Notes: generated by a model not told the origin, from the sequence alone. A stretch of 64,000 nt of DNA from Bacteroidales bacterium (GCA_016933335.1 JAFGBD010000040.1:1-64000); one strand, 5' to 3'. Numbered from the stretch's first letter, positions 36,353 through 46,086 are shown. Translations and numbers: made by a program.

Positions 36353-38695
36353 ATGAAATGTTTCAATTATTATCTGTTAAAAAGGAATGCATTGTACATT
36401 CTGATGCTGGACGCATTCCTGTTTTTTGCTGGCAACTGTATTGGCCAGGAAAACAACGAACGAGACGAGACACTGTCTCCGTATTTTTATATTCAAAGTG
36501 ATGATCCGGATACCGACCGGATGCCCCTGAAGTCAACAGAGGCAAAAATCAAAATAGCCGGTGTCATTGCTGATGTGACCATCACACAGGTTTACCGGAA
36601 TGAAGGAAAGAACGTGCTTGAAGCTGTTTATGTGTTTCCGGCCTCAACACGGGCTGCAGTATATGCCATGAAGATGAAGATTGGTGAAAGGGAGATCAGT
36701 GCTGTGATACAGGAAAAGCAACAGGCAAGGCAAATGTACCGGGAAGCCAGAGAGGAGGGTAAGACGGCATCCCTGCTCGAGCAGAAAAGGCCGAATGTGT
36801 TTCAGATGCAGGTGGCTAATATTCTTCCCGGCGATAAAATAGTTGTTGAACTTAAATACACTGAGCTGCTGGTACCGGAAAATGCCATCTATCAGTTGGT
36901 ATATCCCACTGTGGTGGGACCAAGATACTGTAACCGGACTGAATCCGAAGCACCTGAAGACGGCTGGATAGCCAATCCGTACCTGGAAGAGGGAAAACTT
37001 CCTGAATATTCATTTGACATTTCGGTCACGCTGAATGCCGGCCTGCCTGTAAAGGACATCCTTTCACCATCGCACGAAGTAAATGTCCATTATATCAGCA
37101 AATCACAGGCAGAGATTTCACTGAAAGATCCTGGGATTTTTCACGGTGACAGGGATTTTATTCTCAGGTACAAGCTTGCCGGAAAACAGATTCAATCAGG
37201 TGTTCTCGTATTTGAAGATATGAACGAGAATTATTTCATGGCCATGATTCAGCCGCCTCAAAGGGTAGTTAGTGAAATGATACCCCCCCGCGAATACATT
37301 TTTATTGTGGATGTATCAGGATCAATGCACGGTTTTCCGCTTGACATCTCAAAAGAGTTGATAAAAAACCTGCTGGCAGACTTAAGAACCATTGACAAGT
37401 TCAATGTACTGCTTTTTGCAGGATCTTCCGAAGCTTTGTTTGCCAGTTCAATGAGTGCAACGCCTGAAAATATCAAAAAGGCTGTTTACCTGGTTGACAG
37501 GCAGCAGGGGGGAGGAAGTACAGAATTATTGCCTGCCCTGAAAAGAGCACTTGCCATGAAAGGTTCAGATGATATTTCACGCATATTTGTTGCCATAACA
37601 GATGGTTATGTTTCCGTGGAAAAAGAAGCTTTTGATCTGATCTCCGGAAATCTTGACAATGCGAACTTTTTTGCTTTCGGAATAGGCAGTTCTGTTAACA
37701 GGTACCTCATTGAAGGAATGTCTCATGTCGGAAACGGGGAGTCGTTTATCATTACCGGACAGAAGGAGGCCGGCAAAACATCTGAGAAATTCAGGAAATA
37801 TATCAGCTCACCTGTTCTGACTGATATCAAAGTTGAATATCCCGGTTTCAATGTTTATGATGTCCAGCCTGCCGTATATCCTGATGTTTTTGCTGAAAAA
37901 CCGCTGATTATTACCGGAAAATATAAAGGAGATCCAAAAGGACTGATTAGAATCACCGGTAAAACAGCAGACATTCTGTTCTCTGAATCTTTTGATGTAA
38001 AGAACCTGAAACCCGATCAAAGCAATCTGGCATTAAAATATCTCTGGGCAAGGGAAAAGATACGTCTGCTTGATGATTATACGAGAGTTGTAAATGACCA
38101 GGATCTGGTTAAGCAAATCACCGGTCTGGGATTGAAATACAACCTTCTTACGAGTTACACCTCATTCATAGCCATCGATTCCGAGATAAGAAATAACGGA
38201 GAAACCATTACAACTGTGAAACAACCGCTGCCTCTGCCTCAGGGTGTAAGCAATTATGCAGTTGGTTCGCCTTCAATCAAAGGTCTGGCGAGAAGAACCA
38301 GCAATGCCTCACCGTATATGGCAGAGCATACAACCATGAACCATGATTTATCCGTTGAAACTGATCCGCCTGAAGAAGTGAAAGCTGAAGAAGTATTTCT
38401 GACAGTTGAAAAAATGCCGTCGTATCCGGGAGGACTGCAGGAATTCTGTAAGTATATTTCAGAGAATATTAAGCTGCCTTCAGGGATGCAGTTAAAGAAT
38501 CAGAAAATTCTTGTTGAGTTTGTTGTGAATGTCGATGGTTCGCTCACTGAGATAAGGATTCTCAGCAGTGTAGATCAAAAAATCAGCGACGAAATCACCA
38601 GGGTTTTAAAGGCATGTAAAAAATGGACTCCGGGGATGCAGCAACATAAAGCGGTCAAAGTAAAAATGATTGTACCGGTTTTATTTCAGTCATGA
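36353..38695 (+). CDS. VIT-VWA protein with C-terminal TonB-like domain
   Basis: A 780-residue exported protein. A signal segment ends CIGQ near residue 32. The VIT domain spans about 50-185 (IKIAGVIADVTITQVYRNEG, VFPASTRAAVYAM, RPNVFQMQVANILPGDKI). The VWA domain begins near 315 with an intact MIDAS (Asp320, Ser322, Ser324 in DVSGSM) and FVAITDGYVS. The last 95 residues form a TonB-like domain (YPGGLQEFCKYISENI, KILVEFVVNVDGSLTEIRIL, CKKWTPGMQQHKAV). VIT-VWA pairs resemble inter-alpha-trypsin inhibitor heavy chains and bind proteins. The C-terminal TonB fold is unexpected and matches its neighbours. Confidence 0.92.
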   Translation: MKCFNYYLLKRNALYILMLDAFLFFAGNCIGQENNERDETLSPYFYIQSDDPDTDRMPLKSTEAKIKIAGVIADVTITQVYRNEGKNVLEAVYVFPASTRAAVYAMKMKIGEREISAVIQEKQQARQMYREAREEGKTASLLEQKRPNVFQMQVANILPGDKIVVELKYTELLVPENAIYQLVYPTVVGPRYCNRTESEAPEDGWIANPYLEEGKLPEYSFDISVTLNAGLPVKDILSPSHEVNVHYISKSQAEISLKDPGIFHGDRDFILRYKLAGKQIQSGVLVFEDMNENYFMAMIQPPQRVVSEMIPPREYIFIVDVSGSMHGFPLDISKELIKNLLADLRTIDKFNVLLFAGSSEALFASSMSATPENIKKAVYLVDRQQGGGSTELLPALKRALAMKGSDDISRIFVAITDGYVSVEKEAFDLISGNLDNANFFAFGIGSSVNRYLIEGMSHVGNGESFIITGQKEAGKTSEKFRKYISSPVLTDIKVEYPGFNVYDVQPAVYPDVFAEKPLIITGKYKGDPKGLIRITGKTADILFSESFDVKNLKPDQSNLALKYLWAREKIRLLDDYTRVVNDQDLVKQITGLGLKYNLLTSYTSFIAIDSEIRNNGETITTVKQPLPLPQGVSNYAVGSPSIKGLARRTSNASPYMAEHTTMNHDLSVETDPPEEVKAEEVFLTVEKMPSYPGGLQEFCKYISENIKLPSGMQLKNQKILVEFVVNVDGSLTEIRILSSVDQKISDEITRVLKACKKWTPGMQQHKAVKVKMIVPVLFQS

Positions 38696-38718
38696 GAATA
38701 AATCACGGCCAGGAACAT

Positions 38719-38753
38719 AAAAAAAGCGCCTTGCTGAAAGGCGTTTTTTTTTT
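38719..38753. terminator. Rho-independent terminator
   Basis: The run of seven A and AGCGCC (38719-38730) pairs with GGCGTT and a run of T (38740-38753) around a 9-base loop. A strong hairpin with a T tract, 24 bases after the VIT-VWA stop; it ends the TonB/VIT-VWA operon. Confidence 0.88.
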
Positions 38754-38822
38754 ATTTGCAAAAAACAAAATCATGCTTTTGATAAATGAATGAGGCATGA
38801 TTTATTTTTTACGATTTATTTA

Positions 38823-38830
38823 TAACTTTG
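38823..38830 (+). promoter_or_regulatory. -7 promoter element of the TPR hybrid kinase
   Basis: TAACTTTG matches TAnnTTTG exactly, just 10 bases before the ATG at 38841, so the leader would be only a few bases long. No clear -33 element. Confidence 0.5.
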
Positions 38831-38840
38831 CGGCCTCATT

Positions 38841-41336
38841 ATGCCGAAGCATTTTCTCATATATATTATCGTTCTGTCGAACTGGATATTAACACCTTTC
38901 ACAAAAGCTGCAACAAATGTTGATAGCCTGAAAGCATTGTTGTGCGATGAAAAGGTCATTCATCAGTTCAATCTCAGAATCAGAATAGGAGATTATTATA
39001 TGGTGGATTCACCGGCCAGGGCTGCCTTGTATTATTCCGAGGCACAAAAGATAGCCCGTTATCTGAAAAATGATACACTTGAAGCCAGGGCCTTTGATAA
39101 TCTCGGATCAAGCAAACTGAAAACCGACGATTACCGGGAATCAGCAAACAACTTTCAAAGTGCACTGGCTATATACGAGAAATACCAGTTGCAGGATAAA
39201 ATTGCAGGGGTTAATTACAACCTTGGCCTGGTTGATTATTACCGGGGTAACTATGAACAGGCGATCAATAATTACCGTAAAGCATTGAAAATATTTAAGT
39301 TGAGAAAAGACAGACGGCAGGAAGCCAATACCTACCAGAATATCGGACTTATTCATCATGACCTTGAAAATGATGAGGAGGCACTGGAATACTATCAGCA
39401 GGCACTTGAAATTAATGAGGAACTTGGAACGAAAAGTAACATTGCCGGCCTTACGCAGAATATCGGCCTTTTAAACATGAAAAGTGAAAATCTGGATCTG
39501 GCTGCCGGTTACATTAAAAAATCTTTGAAAATTTATCAAGAGCTGAAAGAGGATGATGGTGTCGGGATATCGTTAAGCAATATGGGATTGATTTATCAGA
39601 AGCAGGGCAGGTTTCAGGAAGCCCTTGATAACTATTTGAGATCACTTGAGGTATTTACCAGAATCAATTATCCATACGGAAGGATTTATGCGCTTCATAA
39701 TGTTGGTACTTCCTATGCCGATATGAAAAACCCTGACAAAGCCTTTGATTATTATAATAAGAGCATGGCTCTGTCAAGGGAAAAGGGACATGTACAGGGT
39801 GTTGTGGCCAATTATGAAGCCATGTCAAACTTATATGCAGACATCGGGGATTATGAGAATTCTCTGGATTATTATAAGCGATATGATGATCTTGAAGACT
39901 CAATCCATTCGGTTGAGACCCGGAATCAGATAGCAGAAATGGAGACTTCCTACAAGCTTGAACTGATGGATCAGGAATTGTCACGAAAGAATAAGGAGCT
40001 GTTGCAGCAGAAACGTGCCAAAAGAATATTGTTTACCGGTTCATTGACGCTTCTTTTATTGCTGGTGTTCCTTATTGCAGCTTACATACAAAAAAATAAG
40101 GCTGAAAAAGAACTCAGCGAACATAAACTAAAACTTGAAAAGCTTGTACGGCAGAGAACAAGGCAACTTGATAATGAGATCAGTGAAAGAAAAATAGCTG
40201 AAGAATCAGATAAACTGAAATCAGCATTTCTGGCGAACATGTCGCATGAATTGCGTACACCAATGAACGCCATCATTGCATTTACCAACTTTATTAAAGA
40301 TCAGAACCTTTCTTCAGAGAAAAGAGAGGAATATATTAATTATATTACGGCAGCAGGTGAAAGCCTGCTTCATCTGATAGATGATATCATTGATATTGCA
40401 AAAATAGAATCGAAAGAGCTTACCATTCACCAGTCAAGATGTAATATCACCCGGCTTCTTACCGAACTGCAAAACATATTTGCGGAGCTGAAGAAAAAAA
40501 AGAATAAAGATTTCATCCGGTTGATCCTCGATCCGTATTGTCTCAGAAATAATGTCCTGATCCGGACAGATCCTTTCCGGTTAAAGCAAATACTCAGCAA
40601 CCTGCTTGAAAATGCCTTAAAATATACCAATGAAGGATCTGTGCAATTTGGTTATAAACAAAACAAAAACCATTTCGAGTTTTATGTGAAGGATACCGGT
40701 ATCGGAATCCCGGAGGAAAAATTCAATTTCATTTTTGAGAGATTCTCCCAGATTGATCAGTCAGTTGAAAAACAGTTTGGGGGAACAGGTCTGGGACTGG
40801 CAATAACAAGTAACCTGGTCGGTCTTCTGGGCGGACAGATTTGGGTCGAATCCAAAGTCAATGAGGGCTCGACATTTTATTTTACAATACCTTTCAAAGA
40901 AATACACATTGAGCCTCTTTCATCGGATGTGCAGGCAAAATCTTCAGGTTCCGTCTCTTTCTTTGATTACAAATGGGAAAGCAAAGTCATACTTGTGGCA
41001 GAAGATGAGGATTTAAACTACAAAGTACTGGAATCAGCTTTATCAAGAACAAATGCCAGGATTTTAAGAGCTTCAAACGGACTTGAAGCTGTTGAGCAGA
41101 TGAAAGGCAATCATATCGACCTTGTACTGATGGATATTCAGATGCCTGTTATGGATGGCTACAAGGCTGCGAAGGCAATAAAAAAAATCAACCATAATAT
41201 TCCCGTTATCGCACAAACATCTTTTGCCATGGAAGGCGAAAAGGAAAAATGCCTGATCGCCGGATGTGATGATTATCTGGCTAAACCATTGGATCTGAAC
41301 GAATTATTTGCTAAAATGAATAAATACATGGTATAG
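38841..41336 (+). CDS. TPR-containing hybrid histidine kinase
   Basis: An 831-residue one-protein phosphorelay. A signal peptide (ending TKAA) leads a periplasmic array of seven or eight TPR units (residues about 60-360, e.g. GNYEQAINNYRKALKIF). A membrane helix lies near 396-417, a coiled coil follows, then HisKA with His469 in NMSHELRTPMNAI, an ATP-binding domain (LLENALKYT, DTGIGIP, GTGLGLAITS) and a receiver (LVAEDEDLN, LVLMDIQMPVMDG, LAKPLD). All catalytic residues are present. No separate regulator is adjacent, so the output is unknown. Confidence 0.94.
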   Translation: MPKHFLIYIIVLSNWILTPFTKAATNVDSLKALLCDEKVIHQFNLRIRIGDYYMVDSPARAALYYSEAQKIARYLKNDTLEARAFDNLGSSKLKTDDYRESANNFQSALAIYEKYQLQDKIAGVNYNLGLVDYYRGNYEQAINNYRKALKIFKLRKDRRQEANTYQNIGLIHHDLENDEEALEYYQQALEINEELGTKSNIAGLTQNIGLLNMKSENLDLAAGYIKKSLKIYQELKEDDGVGISLSNMGLIYQKQGRFQEALDNYLRSLEVFTRINYPYGRIYALHNVGTSYADMKNPDKAFDYYNKSMALSREKGHVQGVVANYEAMSNLYADIGDYENSLDYYKRYDDLEDSIHSVETRNQIAEMETSYKLELMDQELSRKNKELLQQKRAKRILFTGSLTLLLLLVFLIAAYIQKNKAEKELSEHKLKLEKLVRQRTRQLDNEISERKIAEESDKLKSAFLANMSHELRTPMNAIIAFTNFIKDQNLSSEKREEYINYITAAGESLLHLIDDIIDIAKIESKELTIHQSRCNITRLLTELQNIFAELKKKKNKDFIRLILDPYCLRNNVLIRTDPFRLKQILSNLLENALKYTNEGSVQFGYKQNKNHFEFYVKDTGIGIPEEKFNFIFERFSQIDQSVEKQFGGTGLGLAITSNLVGLLGGQIWVESKVNEGSTFYFTIPFKEIHIEPLSSDVQAKSSGSVSFFDYKWESKVILVAEDEDLNYKVLESALSRTNARILRASNGLEAVEQMKGNHIDLVLMDIQMPVMDGYKAAKAIKKINHNIPVIAQTSFAMEGEKEKCLIAGCDDYLAKPLDLNELFAKMNKYMV

Positions 41337-41428
41337 ATACTTTTTATTAATATATTCATCTGTAACTTATTACGAATTCAGGTTTCATGAGTGCTGTTCT
41401 TTTCCCTGATAAATAATTCAGTTACTTG

Positions 41429-41459
41429 TTGAATATCGTCCAAATAAAAATTATCTTCG
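41429..41459 (+). promoter_or_regulatory. Bacteroidota promoter (-33/-7) of the KASIII-like gene
   Basis: TTG at 41429-41431 and TATCTTCG at 41452-41459, separated by 20 bases, fit the Bacteroidota -33 TTG / -7 TAnnTTTG layout. The transcript would have a leader of about 75 bases that includes the hairpin at 41476-41518. Confidence 0.6.
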
Positions 41460-41475
41460 CACCGATTTGTAATTT

Positions 41476-41518
41476 ATGGCATCATATAAGGCAGCAATAA
41501 TCCTCAATATGATGCCAT
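41476..41518 (+). promoter_or_regulatory. Long 5'-UTR hairpin before the KASIII-like gene
   Basis: A perfect 12-bp inverted repeat (ATGGCATCATAT at 41476-41487, ATATGATGCCAT at 41507-41518) with a 19-base loop that can add AGG/CCT pairs. It ends 20 bases before the ATG. It could be a palindromic operator or an RNA element controlling translation. Confidence 0.65.
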
Positions 41519-41538
41519 CATAATTAATAATCAGACTG

Positions 41539-42627
41539 ATGATGAAAAAGATGTATTCAGTAATAACCGGATCAGGCAGCTGCATCCCCGAAAAAGTTGT
41601 TAAAAATGCTGACTTTCTGAATCATATTTTTTATAATGAACAGGGAAACAGGATCGATAAACCTTCAGAGGAAATAATCAGGAAATTTGAAGAAATTACC
41701 GATATAAAGGAACGAAGATATGTCAGTAATGACCAGGTAGCTTCTGATATCGCTCATCTGGCTGCATTAGACGCCCTGGATTCTGCCGGAATTGACAGTG
41801 AAACCCTCGATTACATTATTGTTGCGCATAATTTCGGCGACATCAGGGCAGACAGCATACAGACCGATATTCTGCCAAGCCTGGCGTCACGGGTCAAAGA
41901 AAAGCTGGGAATCAGAAATCACAGGACCATATCATATGACGCTACTTTTGGTTGTCCGGGCTGGCTTCAGGCAATCATCCATGCAGATTATTTCCTGAAA
42001 TCAGGTGATGCGAAGCGTGCGCTTGTGATCGGGACAGACACCCTGTCACGCTTAAGTGATCCCTATGACCGCGACAGTATGATATATGCTGACGGCGCCG
42101 GTGCAGTAATCCTGGAAGCCGTTGAAAGCGAAAAACCTGTTGGCATACTGTCTCATGCATTCCGTACTGACACCAATGGGAATACATATAATCTTTGGCT
42201 GGGAAGATCAAATAATCCTGATTATAAACAAAATGAACTGTTTATTAAAATGAAGGGAAGAAAGATCTACGAGTATGCCCTCACCACTGTTCCGTTAGTG
42301 GTGAAAGAGAGTCTTGACAAGGCAGGTGTCGTGCTGAATGATGTGAAAAAGATACTGATCCACCAGGCAAATTCAAAGATGGATGATGCCATTCTGAAAA
42401 GGATATTCAGACAATACAGAGAATCTGATATTCCTGATACAATCCTGCCCATGACAATATCAACATTGGGAAATTCTTCTGTGGCCACAGTTCCGACCAT
42501 GCTCAACCTGATCCTGACCAATAAGCTTAACGGTCATAAACTTGAATCCGGGAACATTGCCGTTTTTGCTTCAGTAGGCGCCGGTATGAATATCAATTCG
42601 GTAATATATAAGTTTCCTGAATCCTGA
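41539..42627 (+). CDS. Beta-ketoacyl-ACP synthase III-like protein
   Basis: A 362-residue thiolase-fold enzyme of the FabH type. The catalytic triad is Cys139 (in FGCPGW), His275 (in IHQANSK) and Asn312 (in LGNSSVA). Compared with housekeeping FabH (about 320-335 residues) it has an extra N-terminal segment near residues 30-50. It probably condenses an acyl-CoA with malonyl-ACP, but could use other starters. It has its own promoter and a 5' hairpin, and is followed by a hydrolase lipoprotein. Confidence 0.88.
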   Translation: MMKKMYSVITGSGSCIPEKVVKNADFLNHIFYNEQGNRIDKPSEEIIRKFEEITDIKERRYVSNDQVASDIAHLAALDALDSAGIDSETLDYIIVAHNFGDIRADSIQTDILPSLASRVKEKLGIRNHRTISYDATFGCPGWLQAIIHADYFLKSGDAKRALVIGTDTLSRLSDPYDRDSMIYADGAGAVILEAVESEKPVGILSHAFRTDTNGNTYNLWLGRSNNPDYKQNELFIKMKGRKIYEYALTTVPLVVKESLDKAGVVLNDVKKILIHQANSKMDDAILKRIFRQYRESDIPDTILPMTISTLGNSSVATVPTMLNLILTNKLNGHKLESGNIAVFASVGAGMNINSVIYKFPES

Positions 42628-42720
42628 CTTGAAAAGGCTTTTAAAAAGGTTGATGATGGTAAGGATAAAACACTGGATTTTCAGATAATTTACAGGTATC
42701 TTTAACGGATATTTGATTCC

Positions 42721-44055
42721 ATGAATCCATCAAAGAGAGAATTCATCATCATTTCTGCCATGATATTAATAGTGGTATCCTGTGGGAGCAGGGGGGATGT
42801 ACCATTAAATAAAGCCGTATTACAGGCGGATACATGCAAATATAATACCGGACACACCTATTTTGTTTACCTGCCGGCACATTCATCTGATTGTAAAACA
42901 ATGCCTCTGGTCATCATCATTGATCCTCATGGCTCGGGAGGTTATGCCATCAATCATTTTATTGAAGCAGCCGAAACTTATAAATTCATTTTAGGTGCAT
43001 CCAACATGATCAGAAATAATTATGAGGATTACAACAGGGCTATTGAAGTCCTGATCAACGATATGAAGGATAAATATCCTGCCGGTGACAGAACATTTCT
43101 TGCCGGATTTTCAGGAGGAGCCCGGATGGTTCTGTCATATGCACAGAACCATAAAACAAATGGTGTTTTGGCCTGTGGTGCACTGGCATCACCTGATCGG
43201 CTCTCGTCTGTAAAAGCTTATATTTATGTTATTTCAGGCCGGGCTGATTTTAATTTTCCGGAAGCTGCACATTATATTCTGAATGAGGCGGACAAACCAT
43301 CAAACCTGAAGTTACAGCTGACCGGAACGCTTCACCAATGGCCATCTTCAGAAGATCTGAGCCACGCACTGGGCTGGTTATATCTGAATGAAAGGCCATC
43401 AGATACAAAATGCATCCCTTTACAAACAGTCTTAAAAAGCTTTTCCGAAAAAGGGAAAAAACTGGTTGAATCATCATCACAAAACCGGCAGTATATCCAG
43501 ATGAGGCTGATATGCCAGAATATGCTTGAAATCAGGGATCTCCCGGATAAGGAATACTTCAGGGAAGCTACAGAATCTATGATAAATAACCGGAACCTGA
43601 ATGATGAAATATCACAGTTAAGAAAATGCCTTCAGTTTGAATACAGGGTCAGGGAAGCTTATTATGATGCCCTTTCTTCGAAAGATACAGACTGGTGGGA
43701 CCATGAAATCAGTGAGCTCAACTCCAGGATAGAAGACAGTGAAGATCTGAATATGAATTTTACACTTAAAAGAATAAAGGCATTTCTTGGTATCATTTGC
43801 TATTCAGTAGCCAATAATGCGTTGCGCACTAATGATTTAACCATTGCCGGAAAAACACTTGAGATATATAAAATGGTTGAACCCCGGAATCCTGATATGT
43901 TTTATTTTTCTGCGCTATACTCTTTAAAATCAGGCAAATCAGAACATGTATCGGAAAATATTAACAAAGCGCTGGAAAACGGATTTCAGGACACACTGCA
44001 ATTAAAGAAGGAATTTCCTGTTATATTCTGGAAAAGCATTCTGACAGATGAATAG
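42721..44055 (+). CDS. Alpha/beta-hydrolase lipoprotein
   Basis: A 444-residue probable lipoprotein (lipobox VVSC, Cys21). The first half has an alpha/beta-hydrolase fold: DPHGSGG as oxyanion region, nucleophile Ser131 in AGFSGGAR, an acid candidate in ISGRADFNF and His in GTLHQWP. It resembles polyhydroxybutyrate-depolymerase/feruloyl-esterase type hydrolases. The C-terminal half is helical, TPR-like. Substrate unknown; it acts outside the inner membrane. Confidence 0.82.
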   Translation: MNPSKREFIIISAMILIVVSCGSRGDVPLNKAVLQADTCKYNTGHTYFVYLPAHSSDCKTMPLVIIIDPHGSGGYAINHFIEAAETYKFILGASNMIRNNYEDYNRAIEVLINDMKDKYPAGDRTFLAGFSGGARMVLSYAQNHKTNGVLACGALASPDRLSSVKAYIYVISGRADFNFPEAAHYILNEADKPSNLKLQLTGTLHQWPSSEDLSHALGWLYLNERPSDTKCIPLQTVLKSFSEKGKKLVESSSQNRQYIQMRLICQNMLEIRDLPDKEYFREATESMINNRNLNDEISQLRKCLQFEYRVREAYYDALSSKDTDWWDHEISELNSRIEDSEDLNMNFTLKRIKAFLGIICYSVANNALRTNDLTIAGKTLEIYKMVEPRNPDMFYFSALYSLKSGKSEHVSENINKALENGFQDTLQLKKEFPVIFWKSILTDE

Positions 44056-44203
44056 TCTTTTTCGGTTTAATATACCGGAATCTCCGTCAGGGTGAGGATC
44101 AATATAATATAACAGGTTCAATTGATTGATTACCGGCTTAAAAATTGATCCGGCGGATTGACAAGATTGTTATTCTCAACAAAAGATTGGTTTTATATTT
44201 TTG

Positions 44204-44211
44204 TATCTTCG
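44204..44211 (+). promoter_or_regulatory. -7 promoter element of the glycosyltransferase
   Basis: TATCTTCG fits TAnnTT(T/C)G and lies 18 bases before ATG 44230, supporting that start over an in-frame TTG at 44158. Confidence 0.45.
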
Positions 44212-44229
44212 TACTTTGGAAATTCAGAA

Positions 44230-45363
44230 ATGATTATTGCAGTAAACACCAGGCTTCTGCTTAAAGAGAAGCTTGAAGGGATCGGATGGTTCGCCTGTGA
44301 AACACTGAAGCGGATAACTCAAAATCACCCTGAACATCAATTTGTATTTATTTTTGACCGGAAATATTCCGGTGAGTTTATTTTTTCTGATAATATTATA
44401 CCTGTTATAGCCCATCCCCAGGCCAGGCATCCGGTTTTGTGGTATCTCTATTTTGACTGGGGTATTCCACATCTCTTAAAAAAATATAAGGCAGATCTTT
44501 TTTTATCACCCGACGGATGGCTTTCACTCCGGACAAAAATCAAGTCCCTTCCGGTCATTCATGACCTGAATTTTTTTCATTATCCGAATTTTGCCCCCTG
44601 GTTAAACCGAAAGTATTATTACTATTTTTTTCCAAGGTTTATACAGAAAGCAACAAGAATCGCAACCGTTTCAGAATTTTCAAAATCTGATATTACCAGT
44701 CAGTTTGATGTCAATCCTGATAAGATAGATGTAGTTTATAACGGAGCAAGGGATGTTCTGGCTCCGCTGGATGAAAACATTCAGAAAGAAGTGAGAAAAA
44801 AATACACGGACGGTTGTCCGTTCTTTTTATTTATCGGACTGATTCACAGGAGAAAGAATGTAGACAACCTGATTAAAGCATTTGATGAGTTCAAGCAAAG
44901 CGTTACCAGCAATCTTAAATTTCTGATTGTTGGCTCCAAAAAATACTGGAACGGGGAAATTCAGGCTGCATACGATAATGCTCAATTCAAGGACGATGTT
45001 ATTTTTACGGGCCGGATGGAAACAGAAGAGCTGAACAAGGTTGTTGCATCAGCAGCAGCTCTGGTTTATGCATCACATTTTGAAGGATTCGGGATACCAA
45101 TCCTTGAAGCCATGTATTGCGATGTGCCGGTGATAACCTCCAGAGTGTCTTCAATGCCTGAAGTTGGTGGAGACGCAGCAATCTATGTTGAGCCAACATC
45201 GGTTGACTCGATAAAAGATGCCATGCTCAGGGTATTCTGTGATATCAATCTTAGAAACACATTGATAGAAAAAGCCCGCATCCAGCGCAACAGATTCACC
45301 TGGGATAAAACAGCTGACCTGCTCTGGCAGAGCATTGAGAAATGTGCCGGAACAGATTTGTGA
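44230..45363 (+). CDS. Glycosyltransferase family 4 (GT-B fold)
   Basis: A 377-residue GT-B enzyme. The N-terminal part has IGWFACETLKRI and the SPDGWLSLRTK segment; the C-terminal donor site has FIGLIHRRKNVDNLIKAF and the E-x7-E motif in EGFGIPILEAM with SSMPEVGGDAA. It should transfer a sugar from a nucleotide donor to a lipid or polysaccharide; donor and acceptor are not known. It stands alone, not in a polysaccharide cluster. Confidence 0.92.
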   Translation: MIIAVNTRLLLKEKLEGIGWFACETLKRITQNHPEHQFVFIFDRKYSGEFIFSDNIIPVIAHPQARHPVLWYLYFDWGIPHLLKKYKADLFLSPDGWLSLRTKIKSLPVIHDLNFFHYPNFAPWLNRKYYYYFFPRFIQKATRIATVSEFSKSDITSQFDVNPDKIDVVYNGARDVLAPLDENIQKEVRKKYTDGCPFFLFIGLIHRRKNVDNLIKAFDEFKQSVTSNLKFLIVGSKKYWNGEIQAAYDNAQFKDDVIFTGRMETEELNKVVASAAALVYASHFEGFGIPILEAMYCDVPVITSRVSSMPEVGGDAAIYVEPTSVDSIKDAMLRVFCDINLRNTLIEKARIQRNRFTWDKTADLLWQSIEKCAGTDL

Positions 45364-45390
45364 TTAGTCTCCGGATATCCTGAAATTCCA

Positions 45391-46086
45391 TTATCTCCTC
45401 ACCACATCCGAGCCACCGCTGGCATCGATATTCCTGATCTGTGCATCACCATAATAAGTCACATCACTTCCTCCGAAAGCCTTGACATTCAATGTGCCGT
45501 TTACAGTTATGTATCCGTCTGAACCACCTGAAACTTCCAGATTACAAATTTCTGTTACGAGCTCTTTTGCTTTTAAATCGCTGCCACCGCTTGCCTGCGA
45601 AGTGAACTCTGTCACTTCCCCTTTAAGGTCAGCATCCGAGCCACCGCTTATGATGCATTTAAGTTTATCCGCTTTGATTTCAAGACTGAGATCACTGCCT
45701 CCGTGCGCGATGATTTCCAGGTCAGAAACATGAATAGCTGATTCGGCATTAACATCCGAACCGCCGCCTGCCTTAATTCCGCTGATATCACTGAAAGTCA
45801 CATAAACATTTCGGGTTCCTGGTTGGAACATCTTTTGCTTACTGTAGATATTAAGTGTATTACCATCCACTTCAGTTAGTATCGATTCAAGCATTTCATC
45901 ATTGCGGGCTTCAGCCACTACATTGGCTCTGTCACCCTGTCTGAGAATGAGATCGATTCCCGAGCTGACCTCTATTTTTGAAAATTCTGCAACATTGCGG
46001 GTTTCCTTTACCTGAGCATGACTTAAGAATACCGAAATCAAAAAAAACAAACAAACAAAACCTGTTTTGATTAAAAGATTTTTCAT
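45391..46086 (-). CDS. DUF2807 (head GIN domain) protein with seven GGSD repeats
   Basis: A 231-residue exported protein. The signal peptide ends SHAQ. The mature part begins FSKIEVSSGIDLILRQG, the start of DUF2807, a right-handed beta-helix. From about residue 105 to the end, a GGSD motif recurs seven times at about 18-21 residue spacing (GGGSDVN, GGSDLS, GGSDAD, GGSDLK, GGSDGY, GGSDVT, GGSDVV), so each coil of the helix carries one. Start ATG 46086; upstream in-frame ATG and TTG are less likely. Function unknown. Confidence 0.9.
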   Translation of the reverse strand: MKNLLIKTGFVCLFFLISVFLSHAQVKETRNVAEFSKIEVSSGIDLILRQGDRANVVAEARNDEMLESILTEVDGNTLNIYSKQKMFQPGTRNVYVTFSDISGIKAGGGSDVNAESAIHVSDLEIIAHGGSDLSLEIKADKLKCIISGGSDADLKGEVTEFTSQASGGSDLKAKELVTEICNLEVSGGSDGYITVNGTLNVKAFGGSDVTYYGDAQIRNIDASGGSDVVRR

